NCBI RefSeq assembly: GCF_040811775.1
Contig: NZ_JBFNXW010000002.1
Location: 62,001-126,000 of the forward strand
DNA from: Balneola sp. MJW-20
GTDB taxonomy: Bacteria > Bacteroidota > Rhodothermia > Balneolales > Balneolaceae
Length of the DNA: 64,000 bases
Reading direction: 5' to 3'
Positions 46,295 through 53,938 of this stretch are shown piece after piece. The notes below the pieces were generated by a model. That model ran no database searches and had not been told where the DNA came from. It saw only the letters and a program-made list of their open reading frames with translations. The position numbers and the translations under genes were made by a program. How positions within the stretch are numbered: position 1 is the first letter of the stretch; every line of letters starts with the position of its first letter.

Positions 46295-46780
46295 ATGAAA
46301 AAAATATTATCGGGTATATTCAGCGTTTTACTATTGGTATCCTGCACGGGCGGAATGAATGAGCAGGGCAGCGGACCGGATGGCCCATCCATTCTGGGAG
46401 CCTGGGAACTGGAGCAATCGGTATGGACAGACGGGGACTCAACTGATGTTTGGAAGCCTTATAAGAGCCTCTACCTTTATACGGATAAATATTACAGTAC
46501 AGAGATAGTGACTGCAGAAAGGCCAAATCTGCCAGAATCGGATGAAGACCGAACCGCAGAGGTTATGGCGGAAGCCGCCAATGTGCTGATCTCCAATGCC
46601 GGCCGTTATGAGATCGTGGGTGATTCACTCATCTATTATGTTATGGTATCTAAATCTCCGGACCGTATGAATACCAATCAGCGGGTAGCGCACCATATCC
46701 GTATCGAACAGGACCGGGTTATTCTGACCAATTCCGAGGGAAATACCTCGGTTACCCGTACGCTGGTACGAATGAAGTAA
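46295..46780 (+). CDS. Small lipoprotein with lipocalin-like domain
   Basis: 161 aa; lipobox LLVSC (Cys17). After a Gly/Ser linker, 'ILGAWELEQSVWTDGDST' opens a lipocalin-like beta barrel of the kind found in Bacteroidota lipoproteins (GxW start), continuing 'SLYLYTDKYYSTEIV', 'AGRYEIVGDSLIYYVMVS', 'HHIRIEQDRVILTN'. Such domains bind small hydrophobic ligands or have structural roles; no specific function can be given. Probably monocistronic. Confidence 0.8.
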   Translation: MKKILSGIFSVLLLVSCTGGMNEQGSGPDGPSILGAWELEQSVWTDGDSTDVWKPYKSLYLYTDKYYSTEIVTAERPNLPESDEDRTAEVMAEAANVLISNAGRYEIVGDSLIYYVMVSKSPDRMNTNQRVAHHIRIEQDRVILTNSEGNTSVTRTLVRMK

Positions 46781-46963
46781 AGTAACCTCACTATCGTTAT
46801 TCGATATTCTGAAGCCGGTGCTCGCCTCGCTTATGGATTGATGTTTATTTGTGAGTGAGGGAGTGACAGAAATAGCTGAGGACCATGTATTAAACTAAAA
46901 GTTGGCCGTAGTCAATGGCCATCCTGCATCGATCAGATGAATGCTTTTCTGCATGCAGCAGCT

Positions 46964-46992
46964 TTGACCTTTGTTCTTTTTTTCGTTTTATG
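46964..46992 (+). promoter_or_regulatory. TTGACC-N17-TTTATG element upstream of the FlgO/TPR gene
   Basis: TTGACC (46964-46969) and TTTATG (46987-46992), 17-nt spacer, 26 nt before the ATG chosen at 47019. Geometry matches the array leader, but the -10-like half is diverged. Confidence 0.35.
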
Positions 46993-47018
46993 GAGAGGAA
47001 ATAAATCAGGCAGATGGG

Positions 47019-48830
47019 ATGCATCTTAACAAGATCTTTGAAGAGTTAAAGAGAAGGAATGTCATTAAGGTGGCTACGGCTTATGCCGTTACCGGATGGC
47101 TTATCATTCAGGTGGTGACGGCGGTGGAAGAACCACTGAATCTCCCGGGATGGTTCGACACAGCCATTATTGTACTGGTACTGATCGGCCTTCCGGTTGC
47201 TCTTATCATTGCCTGGGCTTTTGAATTGACTCCGGACGGATTGGTAAAAACCGAGGAAGTGTCTCCGGATCAGTCAAAAACCGGTAACACCGGGAAAAGG
47301 ATCAATAAGCTGATCATTACCTCCCTGAGTCTGCTGATCGTATTCCTGCTGGTGGAACGAGTTTTCTTTGCCTCCGGTGGAAATATAGAGGATGCGGAGA
47401 AGACACCGGCCCTGCAGATATCCGATAAATCCATCGCAGTCCTTCCCTTTGACGATTTCAATGCCGGGGGTGAGCAGGAGTATTTTGCCGACGGGCTCAC
47501 CGAGGAGATCCTGAATTCTCTGGCCAAGACTCCCGACCTGCTGGTCGCTTCCCGTACGTCTTCCTTTCAGTATAAGGACCGGAATATTGATATCATGCGG
47601 ATCGCGGATACTCTCGGGGTGGCCCATATCCTGGAAGGATCCGTCCGGGAGTCGACCGACAAATACCGCATTACGGCTCAGTTGATCCGTGCATCCGACG
47701 GCTTTCATTTGTGGTCAGAAAACTACGACCGTCCCAAAACGGATATCATAGACATTCAGGAAGACATTGCCTTCCAGATCGCAACGGCCCTGGAAACGGC
47801 TATGGATCCCGAAGCATTGAAGGACATGCTGGCTGTGGGCACGACTTCCATTGAAGCCTACCGCTTATATCTGGAGGGGACGTCTTTACTCTATGGGCTG
47901 AAACAGGCACAGGCCTATCAGCGTTTTGAGGAAGCCCGTAAACTGGACCCTTCCTTTGCAGCGGCCCATTATCAGTCAGCCAATGTGATCCTGGGAGACC
48001 TGTCTCTGACCACCATGAACACGCAAGTACTGGATCATACCTATGAGGAAAAGCTCCGGATGATTGACGATCGAATGTCAGCAGCCATAGCTAAAGCCGG
48101 TGAGGTAGAGAAGCTGTTATATCTGTCTACCCAGGCCTATACCAATCTGGAGATCCGGAGATCACTCGATTACCTGCTGGAGTATTATGAAAAAAGACCC
48201 TCTGATTTCGGATCAGCATACAATATCATTGACAGGATGACTTTTCTGGGAGAATACGACCAGGCCCGTGAATTCAATAAGCGTATTCAAAAAAATGCTC
48301 TGATCAATAATGTGAATGTGGGACAGTTTGTAGCATTTTATTTCTGGGCGGATGATGAGGAAAATGCCGATCCCTTTATGCAGCAAATGCTGGATCAGTT
48401 CCCCTACTCTGAACTCTTAAGCTATCAATCGCACCGGATGATGCTATGGAGGGGCGAGTTTGAGAGAGCGAGGGAAACCCGAAACTTGATCAGAGGACTT
48501 GAGATACAGGAAGAAAGCATGGCATTAACAGAACTCAGACAGGCCTGCGCTGAGGGTAGGGATGAAGAGGCCTATCGTATTTATGAAGATAGGATTACCG
48601 GGAATGATGTTGCGGTAGAATGGATCGCTTTAAAAACCCTGTCGATGGATGAGGAAGCGGAAGCGCTGATTCGGCCCATATATGACTCGGGACAGTTACT
48701 TAGCCTGGTGACCTGGCTGTATTACCGGTATTTCGATTACACCAGGTTTCCTGAACTGCTGAGAATACTGGAATCTGAGCAGCATAAGAGAGGACCGATC
48801 ATTCAGATCCCTTTCCGGTGCGGAAGGTAG
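47019..48830 (+). CDS. Membrane protein with FlgO-like domain and TPR-like repeats (paralogue of 21384-23198)
   Basis: I start at the ATG at 47019, giving MHLNKIFEELKRRNV, which aligns with MKFHEFYEELKRRNV of the paralogue; the earlier TTG at 46971 adds an unlikely extension. 603 aa. Membrane helices at ~16-38, ~44-66 (AWAFELTPDG) and ~97-118. FlgO/TolB-N-like domain ~137-258 (SIAVLPFDDFNAGGEQEYFADGL, VAHILEGSVRES, LWSENYDR). Helical repeats follow, less regular than in the paralogue. The FADGLTEEILNSLA block is the one found in adenylate-cyclase-linked TPR proteins, but no cyclase domain is present. Confidence 0.87.
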   Translation: MHLNKIFEELKRRNVIKVATAYAVTGWLIIQVVTAVEEPLNLPGWFDTAIIVLVLIGLPVALIIAWAFELTPDGLVKTEEVSPDQSKTGNTGKRINKLIITSLSLLIVFLLVERVFFASGGNIEDAEKTPALQISDKSIAVLPFDDFNAGGEQEYFADGLTEEILNSLAKTPDLLVASRTSSFQYKDRNIDIMRIADTLGVAHILEGSVRESTDKYRITAQLIRASDGFHLWSENYDRPKTDIIDIQEDIAFQIATALETAMDPEALKDMLAVGTTSIEAYRLYLEGTSLLYGLKQAQAYQRFEEARKLDPSFAAAHYQSANVILGDLSLTTMNTQVLDHTYEEKLRMIDDRMSAAIAKAGEVEKLLYLSTQAYTNLEIRRSLDYLLEYYEKRPSDFGSAYNIIDRMTFLGEYDQAREFNKRIQKNALINNVNVGQFVAFYFWADDEENADPFMQQMLDQFPYSELLSYQSHRMMLWRGEFERARETRNLIRGLEIQEESMALTELRQACAEGRDEEAYRIYEDRITGNDVAVEWIALKTLSMDEEAEALIRPIYDSGQLLSLVTWLYYRYFDYTRFPELLRILESEQHKRGPIIQIPFRCGR

Positions 48831-48862
48831 GACAGATCTTTTATGTGGTAAATTATATAATG

Positions 48863-48897
48863 TACTAGGTACTAGGTACTAGGTACTAGGTACTGGG
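48863..48897 (+). repeat. TACTAGG heptamer tandem repeat
   Basis: Four perfect TACTAGG units (48863-48890) and one TACTGGG. It lies 90 bp upstream of a vestigial DUF6090 start. Confidence 0.9.
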
Positions 48898-48986
48898 TGC
48901 ATTTGTGTTCATGTCTTCATGTGTTCTGGTGGGATCCGGATACTGAACATTACTTCTGCTTAACTCAACACTAAAAACTAAAAACT

Positions 48987-49049
48987 GTGATCACCCTCTT
49001 TCGACCCCTCATTCTGCATCCCGTAGTTGTTTTTTATGATCCTGAATAG
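48987..49049 (+). pseudogene. Vestigial DUF6090 copy (20 codons, GTG start)
   Basis: GTG ATC ACC CTC TTT CGA gives VITLFR, then the frame departs (PLILHPVVVFYDPE) and stops. The ~30 bases before it (containing CTCAACACTAAAAACT) are the same as those before D21 at 51151-51173, including the rare GTG start. This is the 5' end of a lost copy, cut after codon 6. Confidence 0.75.
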
Positions 49050-49404
49050 AAAGGTGGAAAGGATATAGTATGCAAGAGGTTTTTTCCGGTTTGCAATCGG
49101 TTATGAGTCATTAACTGGCTCTGAATTCTGTGACCGTGGAAATCTGTGACATTGATCAAATAAATTAGTTTCGGTTGTCGGTTGACCGTCTTCTCTAAGA
49201 ACAGCGATAGCACACGGAAAGCCGGGGATTGTATTGTTTGGACTTACTGGTCACAGTTCACGGGTCATTCGTACATAAGTAGCTCCCGGGAGAAAAAGCA
49301 TCGGGGCGAGCAGATAATTGCATCGGGTACTTCTAAAATATTAGTACCCCTTTATTCACGAATAAAGTACATTATGGATGGATTTGTAGACTAAGAAGAG
49401 CCAT

Positions 49405-49896
49405 ATGAAAAAACTTAGTCGAAATATACGTTTCATCGTCATTTTCTCCATCTTATCCATATCCATGGCCGGATGTAGTCAAATGATACAAACTGCTGCT
49501 GATTGCGTTTTTGGTGGAGACTCTCAAAAAATGGCAGTTATAAAAGGATTTGATAAAGCAACTTTAACCGTTGGGCAATCAAAACATTACAGATTAAGGG
49601 ATCACTTTCAAATAACTAAGGATAATAGTTGTGATGATCAGCCCGCTCAAAAATTAGCTCCAACTCACTATAATTATTTAGTAAATAATGATGCGGTAAT
49701 TGAGGCTAATTTTACGGGTGGAACAGACTCAGAATACGGGCCATTGTATATCGGGTCAGGAACCGTTCTTCAAATTTCTGCTGTAAATCCCGGAAATTCA
49801 ATTATAAAATTATCTACCTACTGGAATCCTACTGGATCCGGTGCCTTCGATTCGCTAAGTGTTAATATTGATGTAGAGGTGAAGAACGAAGATTAG
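49405..49896 (+). CDS. Small lipoprotein of unknown function
   Basis: 163 aa; signal peptide with lipobox SMAGC (Cys24). Mature part is beta-rich, with 'FDKATLTVGQSKHYRLRDHF' and 'VLQISAVNPGNSIIKLSTYW', reminiscent of a bacterial Ig-like (BIG2-type) module in which a defining statement is 'tLtvGqs...i.a..pGtt.i'. Four cysteines (24, 34, and two near 77) could pair. Codon use is visibly more AT-rich than the flanking genes, so recent acquisition is possible. It stands alone among array members. Confidence 0.75.
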   Translation: MKKLSRNIRFIVIFSILSISMAGCSQMIQTAADCVFGGDSQKMAVIKGFDKATLTVGQSKHYRLRDHFQITKDNSCDDQPAQKLAPTHYNYLVNNDAVIEANFTGGTDSEYGPLYIGSGTVLQISAVNPGNSIIKLSTYWNPTGSGAFDSLSVNIDVEVKNED

Positions 49897-50303
49897 TTTA
49901 TTGAATAATGAATGTAACCACTTATGGTGCTGATAACCTGGTAGCAATACATTGGTTCTATTCCCATAAGTTGTTTATATGAGGTAAAGCAGCAGGGGGA
50001 TCAGATGCGGGCAGGATCAGGGAGATCGCTTCCTCCCCGACACATTAGGCAATGATGGTAAGAAAGCCGGCCTCGGACGTTGATTCCCGGTTTGACACAT
50101 TCCTACATCACTATAATCCAATAGATAACTGCATACTTGTTTATTTGGAAATTAAAGCGTATTCCTGTTTCAGTATTCAATAATCAGTATTACCGGGTTC
50201 CAGATGCATCATATTTGCACTATGGGTCGCAATATCCAGTTACTTCGATCTTTGAGCCTTCAGCCTGACTAAATTCTATGTACTAAAAACTAAACACGAT
50301 CAA
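49897..50303. other. 407-bp intergenic stretch before D20
   Basis: No ORF of note. A diverged copy of the TATAAT-type leader module lies at about 50133-50185 (ACTTGTTTATTTGGAAATTA then AAGCGTATTCCTGTTTCAGT). Just before the D20 ATG are TACTAAA/AACTAAA heptamer words. Confidence 0.5.
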
Positions 50304-51089
50304 ATGATAACCCTCTTCCGCCGGATCCGCGAGAAACTCATTGCCTCGGGTTCTGTCACTAAATACCTGCTGTACGCAGTGGGCGAGATCCTGCTGGTAG
50401 TAGTGGGAATTCTTATCGCCCTGCAGGTGAATAACTGGAATGAAGAACGGCAGTTTCGGGTGGATGCGGAAAGTCAGCTGCGGTCCCTTCGGGAGACGCT
50501 GGTCGATGAACAGGATCTACTGTTATCGGTTCGGAACATGCAATCTTTCCGCTATCACGGTCTGCAAAAAGTTCTGGTCTTTGCCGGTCTGGACACCTTG
50601 AAGAGACCGCCACGATCTTCCCAGGTCATCTATGAAGAGTCGTTCATCTGGGATAAACCTCTTCCGGAGAACTACAGCCGCGAATTTGTGAATACGGTGT
50701 GGTCATGGTCGAACCGGTACCTGAGATTTTCTGCGGATCAGAATATCCGTGACGACCTGGAGCGAAAGGGTATCCTGACCTATCTGGGAAATGAAGAGCT
50801 GACCCAGTCTATACGGACCTATTATTCCCAGGCAGAATTCCGTTTCAGGGAGGATGAAAGGATCGAATACATGAACAGATGGGATGCGCTCCTGCTGTCT
50901 ATGGGCTATATATCCATAAATCCGGAATCTATTCCTGATCCGCTGGAGTTACTCCGGGATGATCGGGAACTGGCTGCTTTAATGAGAGTGATTATCAATG
51001 GAGCCCATTGGCGCTGGTCGGGGACCGAGGTCATGCTGCCGCTGAACCAGGCCCTGATCGACCAAATTGACAAAGAACTGGGTATATAG
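50304..51089 (+). CDS. D20: DUF6090-family membrane protein, class P
   Basis: 261 aa. Canonical N-cap, but the body matches D1: 'LPENYSREFVNTVWSW' (120-135) then the shifted mid motif ERKGILTYLGNEELTQSIRTYY (153-174). The outer part ends with 'MRVIINGAHWRWSGTEVM' (227-244). An 83-bp tract of its DNA (50364-50446), covering the membrane helix, is identical to 52289-52371 in D22, although the two outer domains are unrelated. Confidence 0.95.
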   Translation: MITLFRRIREKLIASGSVTKYLLYAVGEILLVVVGILIALQVNNWNEERQFRVDAESQLRSLRETLVDEQDLLLSVRNMQSFRYHGLQKVLVFAGLDTLKRPPRSSQVIYEESFIWDKPLPENYSREFVNTVWSWSNRYLRFSADQNIRDDLERKGILTYLGNEELTQSIRTYYSQAEFRFREDERIEYMNRWDALLLSMGYISINPESIPDPLELLRDDRELAALMRVIINGAHWRWSGTEVMLPLNQALIDQIDKELGI

Positions 51090-51156
51090 GCTAAGCTATG
51101 AATCCCTTTATTTAAAACCTGTCAGAGGCATACAAGCTCAACATTCAAAACTCAAC

Positions 51157-51173
51157 ACTAAAAACTAAAAACT
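51157..51173 (+). repeat. ACTAAAA heptamers before D21
   Basis: ACTAAAA, ACTAAAA, ACT directly abutting the GTG start of D21; the same string precedes the vestigial copy at 48987. Confidence 0.65.
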
Positions 51174-52187
51174 GTGATCACCCTTTTCCGACGAATCCGA
51201 GAAAAACTCATTGCTTCCGGCTCTGCAACAAAGTACCTCCTATACGCTACCGGCGAGATCCTGCTTGTAGTCATTGGTATACTGATCGCCCTGCAGGTGA
51301 ACAACTGGAATGAACAGCGGAAGCAAAATGAACTTACGAATGCCTACCTGGTACAGCTCAGGAACGAACTGGCGGTCAACCTGGAAAACAGCAAAAACAC
51401 TGCCCAGTTTCTTGAAAGAAAAGACTCCCTGCTGGTAAAGATCCTCGAAACGGATTTCACTACCACAGATCCGGAATCACTGGACCGAAGCATAATTTTT
51501 ACTCATATGAATGTTGGTGTTCTGACCTTACTGAATGATGGATATCAGAACTTCATCCGCTCGACTGATGAAGTTCAGTTCCGGGACCAGGAGCTCATAG
51601 ATGAAATCAAATTTGTATACGTGTACCTGGAGGAAAGACTCAGGCAAACTTCTGAATCCATTAATGAGTACATACAACGTATAATCTATACTATCTCAGA
51701 TGAACAACCCTGGTTTTACCGGCTGGGAGCATCTTCTTTTCCTGAAGAACTGAAAACATACCTGAAAGAAGATTCTTCCTACAAGAATGAGATCTTCATC
51801 AGCAAAGTATATTATACCGGAAATCACCTGGCCTCGGTCCATTGGTTTCAATACAGGGGTGACCGACTCTATCATAGGCTGAACGAAGAATTAGGCAGCA
51901 GGGACACGTCAACGGTGAATCCCGGAAAATTATTTACTGCTTTTTCCGATTCCACTGCCAGATCACTGGAAGGGAAATACAGGAGCGATAGGGGCGATAT
52001 TGAGATGCTTTTGAGGCTTAAAGATAATGAGCTGATATTGGAGCAAAACGGCAGAGTTTATGATATACTGAGAAGATATAACGGGGACATCTACGTCCCG
52101 GACCGGAATATCATAATTCACAGAAGAGAAAACGGGGATCTGTACGGATATGGGGAAGTTAGTTTTCTTTTAAAGAAATCAGAATAA
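51174..52187 (+). CDS. D21: DUF6090-family membrane protein, class E (extended)
   Basis: 337 aa, GTG start. Cap MITLFRRIREKLIASGSATK. Helical body with YLVQLRNELAVNLEN (58-72), 'LNDGYQNFIRSTDEVQFRDQ' (120-139) and IDEIKFVYVYLEERL (142-156), the class E equivalent of the mid region. From ~255 the added beta-rich domain: 'FSDSTARSLEGKYRSDRGD' then EMLLRLKDNELILEQNG, YDILRRYNGDIYVPD and a final GYGEVSFLLKK. The 'L.GkY' opening is what DUF3471-like/S41-tail domains show. Confidence 0.94.
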   Translation: MITLFRRIREKLIASGSATKYLLYATGEILLVVIGILIALQVNNWNEQRKQNELTNAYLVQLRNELAVNLENSKNTAQFLERKDSLLVKILETDFTTTDPESLDRSIIFTHMNVGVLTLLNDGYQNFIRSTDEVQFRDQELIDEIKFVYVYLEERLRQTSESINEYIQRIIYTISDEQPWFYRLGASSFPEELKTYLKEDSSYKNEIFISKVYYTGNHLASVHWFQYRGDRLYHRLNEELGSRDTSTVNPGKLFTAFSDSTARSLEGKYRSDRGDIEMLLRLKDNELILEQNGRVYDILRRYNGDIYVPDRNIIIHRRENGDLYGYGEVSFLLKKSE

Positions 52188-52194
52188 CTCTGCT

Positions 52195-52228
52195 TTAAGA
52201 ATTAAGAATTAAGAATTAAGAATTAAGA
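52195..52228 (+). repeat. ATTAAGA heptamers abutting the D22 start
   Basis: TTAAGA plus four perfect ATTAAGA units, the last ending at the base before the ATG (52229). The spacer between D21 and D22 (41 bp) is almost wholly this repeat. Confidence 0.9.
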
Positions 52229-52975
52229 ATGATCACGCTCTTCCGAAGAATACGGGAAAAACTCATTGCCTCCGGGTCTGTAACAAAGTACCTGCTGTAC
52301 GCAGTGGGCGAGATCCTGCTGGTAGTAGTGGGAATTCTTATCGCCCTGCAGGTGAATAACTGGAATGAAGAGAAGACCCGGCAGAAACAGGAGCAGGTCA
52401 TTCTGGATGAGATCATATCCGACCTGAAAGAAAGCGAAGCAACTATTGCAAAGGAACTCATCCCGGATATGAATTCCAGCAATGTAGCCCAGTGCATTAA
52501 ATCAATATCGATACTGAATGATCATATGCAGCAAGGGCTGCCCTATGCCGACTCCCTCGACATGCATTTCACCAGTATTTTTTCCTACTCCGACCTGGCA
52601 TACAAGGTCAGTGGTTATGAGATGCTGAAATCCTACGGATTTGATTATATACGGGATCCGGAACTCCGCAAAAGCATCGGCATCTACTACACTACGATAG
52701 TGCCGCGGACCCGGAATGATTTTGATGATGTACGGGATGATTTTTACTCTTACATGCTGGACTATCTCCGTAAAGAGTTCAATACTGTGTTCATTGAAAA
52801 GTACGGGGATCGCAATCTGTATATTCCTATTCGTTATGAGGACCTGATGCAGGATAGTGAATTTATTCAGACACTGAATGTGTACCGGGACATACAGGAA
52901 CAGTACCTATACTCTCTGAAGTCTACCCTGAAGGAAACGCGTGATCTTCTGGCGCTTATAGATCGTAAGAGGTGA
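52229..52975 (+). CDS. D22: DUF6090-family membrane protein, class Y; mosaic 5' end
   Basis: 248 aa. Mid motif YEMLKSYGFDYIRDPELR (130-147), then KSIGIYYTTIVPR; sub-branch with D18, D25, D26. 'KEFNTVFIEKYGDRNLYIP' (182-200) follows. Its 5' DNA is a visible mosaic: leader plus codons 1-16 agree with D23 (53189) and codons ~21-48 are identical to D20 (83 bp). The 3' 600 bp match neither. Confidence 0.95.
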   Translation: MITLFRRIREKLIASGSVTKYLLYAVGEILLVVVGILIALQVNNWNEEKTRQKQEQVILDEIISDLKESEATIAKELIPDMNSSNVAQCIKSISILNDHMQQGLPYADSLDMHFTSIFSYSDLAYKVSGYEMLKSYGFDYIRDPELRKSIGIYYTTIVPRTRNDFDDVRDDFYSYMLDYLRKEFNTVFIEKYGDRNLYIPIRYEDLMQDSEFIQTLNVYRDIQEQYLYSLKSTLKETRDLLALIDRKR

Positions 52976-53160
52976 TCCTGAGGTTGTGGAATTGAAGCAC
53001 CTTCGAAACCGGAACCGTTGGCCTGTGGTCGTCGATCCCGGTTATTTATCCATTGCATAATTGGAAATTAAACCTTATTCCTGAACAGCATTGAGCATTG
53101 ATAATGTGTTGGGTGCATTAACTTTCAGGTCGTGTGTCTCATGGGCATATGGCATGTGGC

Positions 53161-53188
53161 ATTAAGCATTAAGAATTAAGAATTAAGA
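53161..53188 (+). repeat. Heptamer repeats abutting the D23 start
   Basis: ATTAAGC followed by three ATTAAGA units, ending at the base before the ATG (53189). The block continues in the same way into the coding sequence as at D22. Confidence 0.9.
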
Positions 53189-53908
53189 ATGATCACGCTC
53201 TTCCGAAGAATACGGGAAAAACTCATTGCCTCCGGCTCTGTAACAAAGTACCTGCTGTACGCTGCCGGCGAGATCCTGCTGGTCGTGATCGGCATCCTCA
53301 TTGCGCTGCAGATCAACAACTGGAATGAGCAAAGGATCGAGGACAAACTCTCGGAAGAGTACCTTGCAGGAATCAGGGAAGACCTTGGAAAAGATCTGGA
53401 CCAGGTGAACCGCCTGATTCAGCAGGAAAGTGAGGTCATCTCTCTTGTCAACAGTATCGATGAGGTGTTCAACAAAATGATGGCCGACGAGCCGGCGGGG
53501 AAATTTGATGAAGTATTCCAGACTCCTGATACCCTGCGTATATACCCGGTATTCTACCGGGGAACGTCCTTCCGGTCTTTCAGGGGCAGCTATAATGCTT
53601 TGATCTCAGACGGGAAGACAGGGATCATCAAGAACCGGGATCTTTTCGGGGAGATACAGGAAATTTATGATGAGAGGCATCGGCGCCTGGACAGCATCTA
53701 TGAAAGTATTAAGGCCCGGGAGCAGTATATCATAACCCAATATCCTTTTGAAAAAAGAGACTGGGGTTATACCGAACTTCGTAAGGCCAGGGATCAAAAG
53801 ATATTCCTGGATATCGCCAACTTTACGGAAATGAAATTTTTCTATGTCCGGGACCTGATCGAATTAAGAGATAAAATACAGGATACGATCAGCCTGATCG
53901 AGAATTAA
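53189..53908 (+). CDS. D23: DUF6090-family membrane protein, class Y
   Basis: 239 aa. Helix variant YAAGEILL with ALQINNWNEQ. Mid motif late and atypical: SYNALISDGKTGIIKNRDLF (134-153), then GEIQEIYDERHRRL, preceded by 'FYRGTSFRSFRG' (122-133). The stop codon (53906-53908) lies inside the first heptamer of the D24 leader, so repeat-number changes there would alter this C-terminus as well. An extended ~213-bp spacer with a TATAAT-module relative (~53054) precedes the gene. Confidence 0.95.
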   Translation: MITLFRRIREKLIASGSVTKYLLYAAGEILLVVIGILIALQINNWNEQRIEDKLSEEYLAGIREDLGKDLDQVNRLIQQESEVISLVNSIDEVFNKMMADEPAGKFDEVFQTPDTLRIYPVFYRGTSFRSFRGSYNALISDGKTGIIKNRDLFGEIQEIYDERHRRLDSIYESIKAREQYIITQYPFEKRDWGYTELRKARDQKIFLDIANFTEMKFFYVRDLIELRDKIQDTISLIEN

Positions 53909-53938
53909 GAATTAAGCATTAAGCATTAAGAATTACGA
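53904..53938 (+). repeat. Five heptamers bridging D23 stop and D24 start
   Basis: ATTAAGA, ATTAAGC, ATTAAGC, ATTAAGA, ATTACGA with no gap, then ATG at 53939. The D23 stop codon TAA is part of the first unit. Confidence 0.9.

Larger units (their letters stand above)
48831..49404. other. 574-bp intergenic stretch with repeats and a gene remnant
   Basis: Holds a TACTAGG heptamer tract (48863-48897), a vestigial DUF6090 start (48987-49049) and about 350 bp in which I see no supportable gene. The short frame at 49182-49394 has no start signal, domain or codon character that would support it. Confidence 0.6.

Noticed and set aside
49182..49394. 70-codon frame in the 48.8-49.4 kb spacer
   Set aside because: No start signal, no domain, mixed composition; lies in an otherwise decaying region.
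52216..52497. Antisense frames across the conserved 5' cassette (also at 53926-54108, 62871-63113, 61333-61614), giving similar peptides with SSFQLFTCRAIRIP
   Set aside because: They repeat only because the sense-strand helix DNA is conserved; they have no leaders and end arbitrarily in variable regions.
48863..53188. Heptamer tracts as CRISPR repeats
   Set aside because: Units are 7 bp with no spacers and differ in sequence from site to site; no cas gene.
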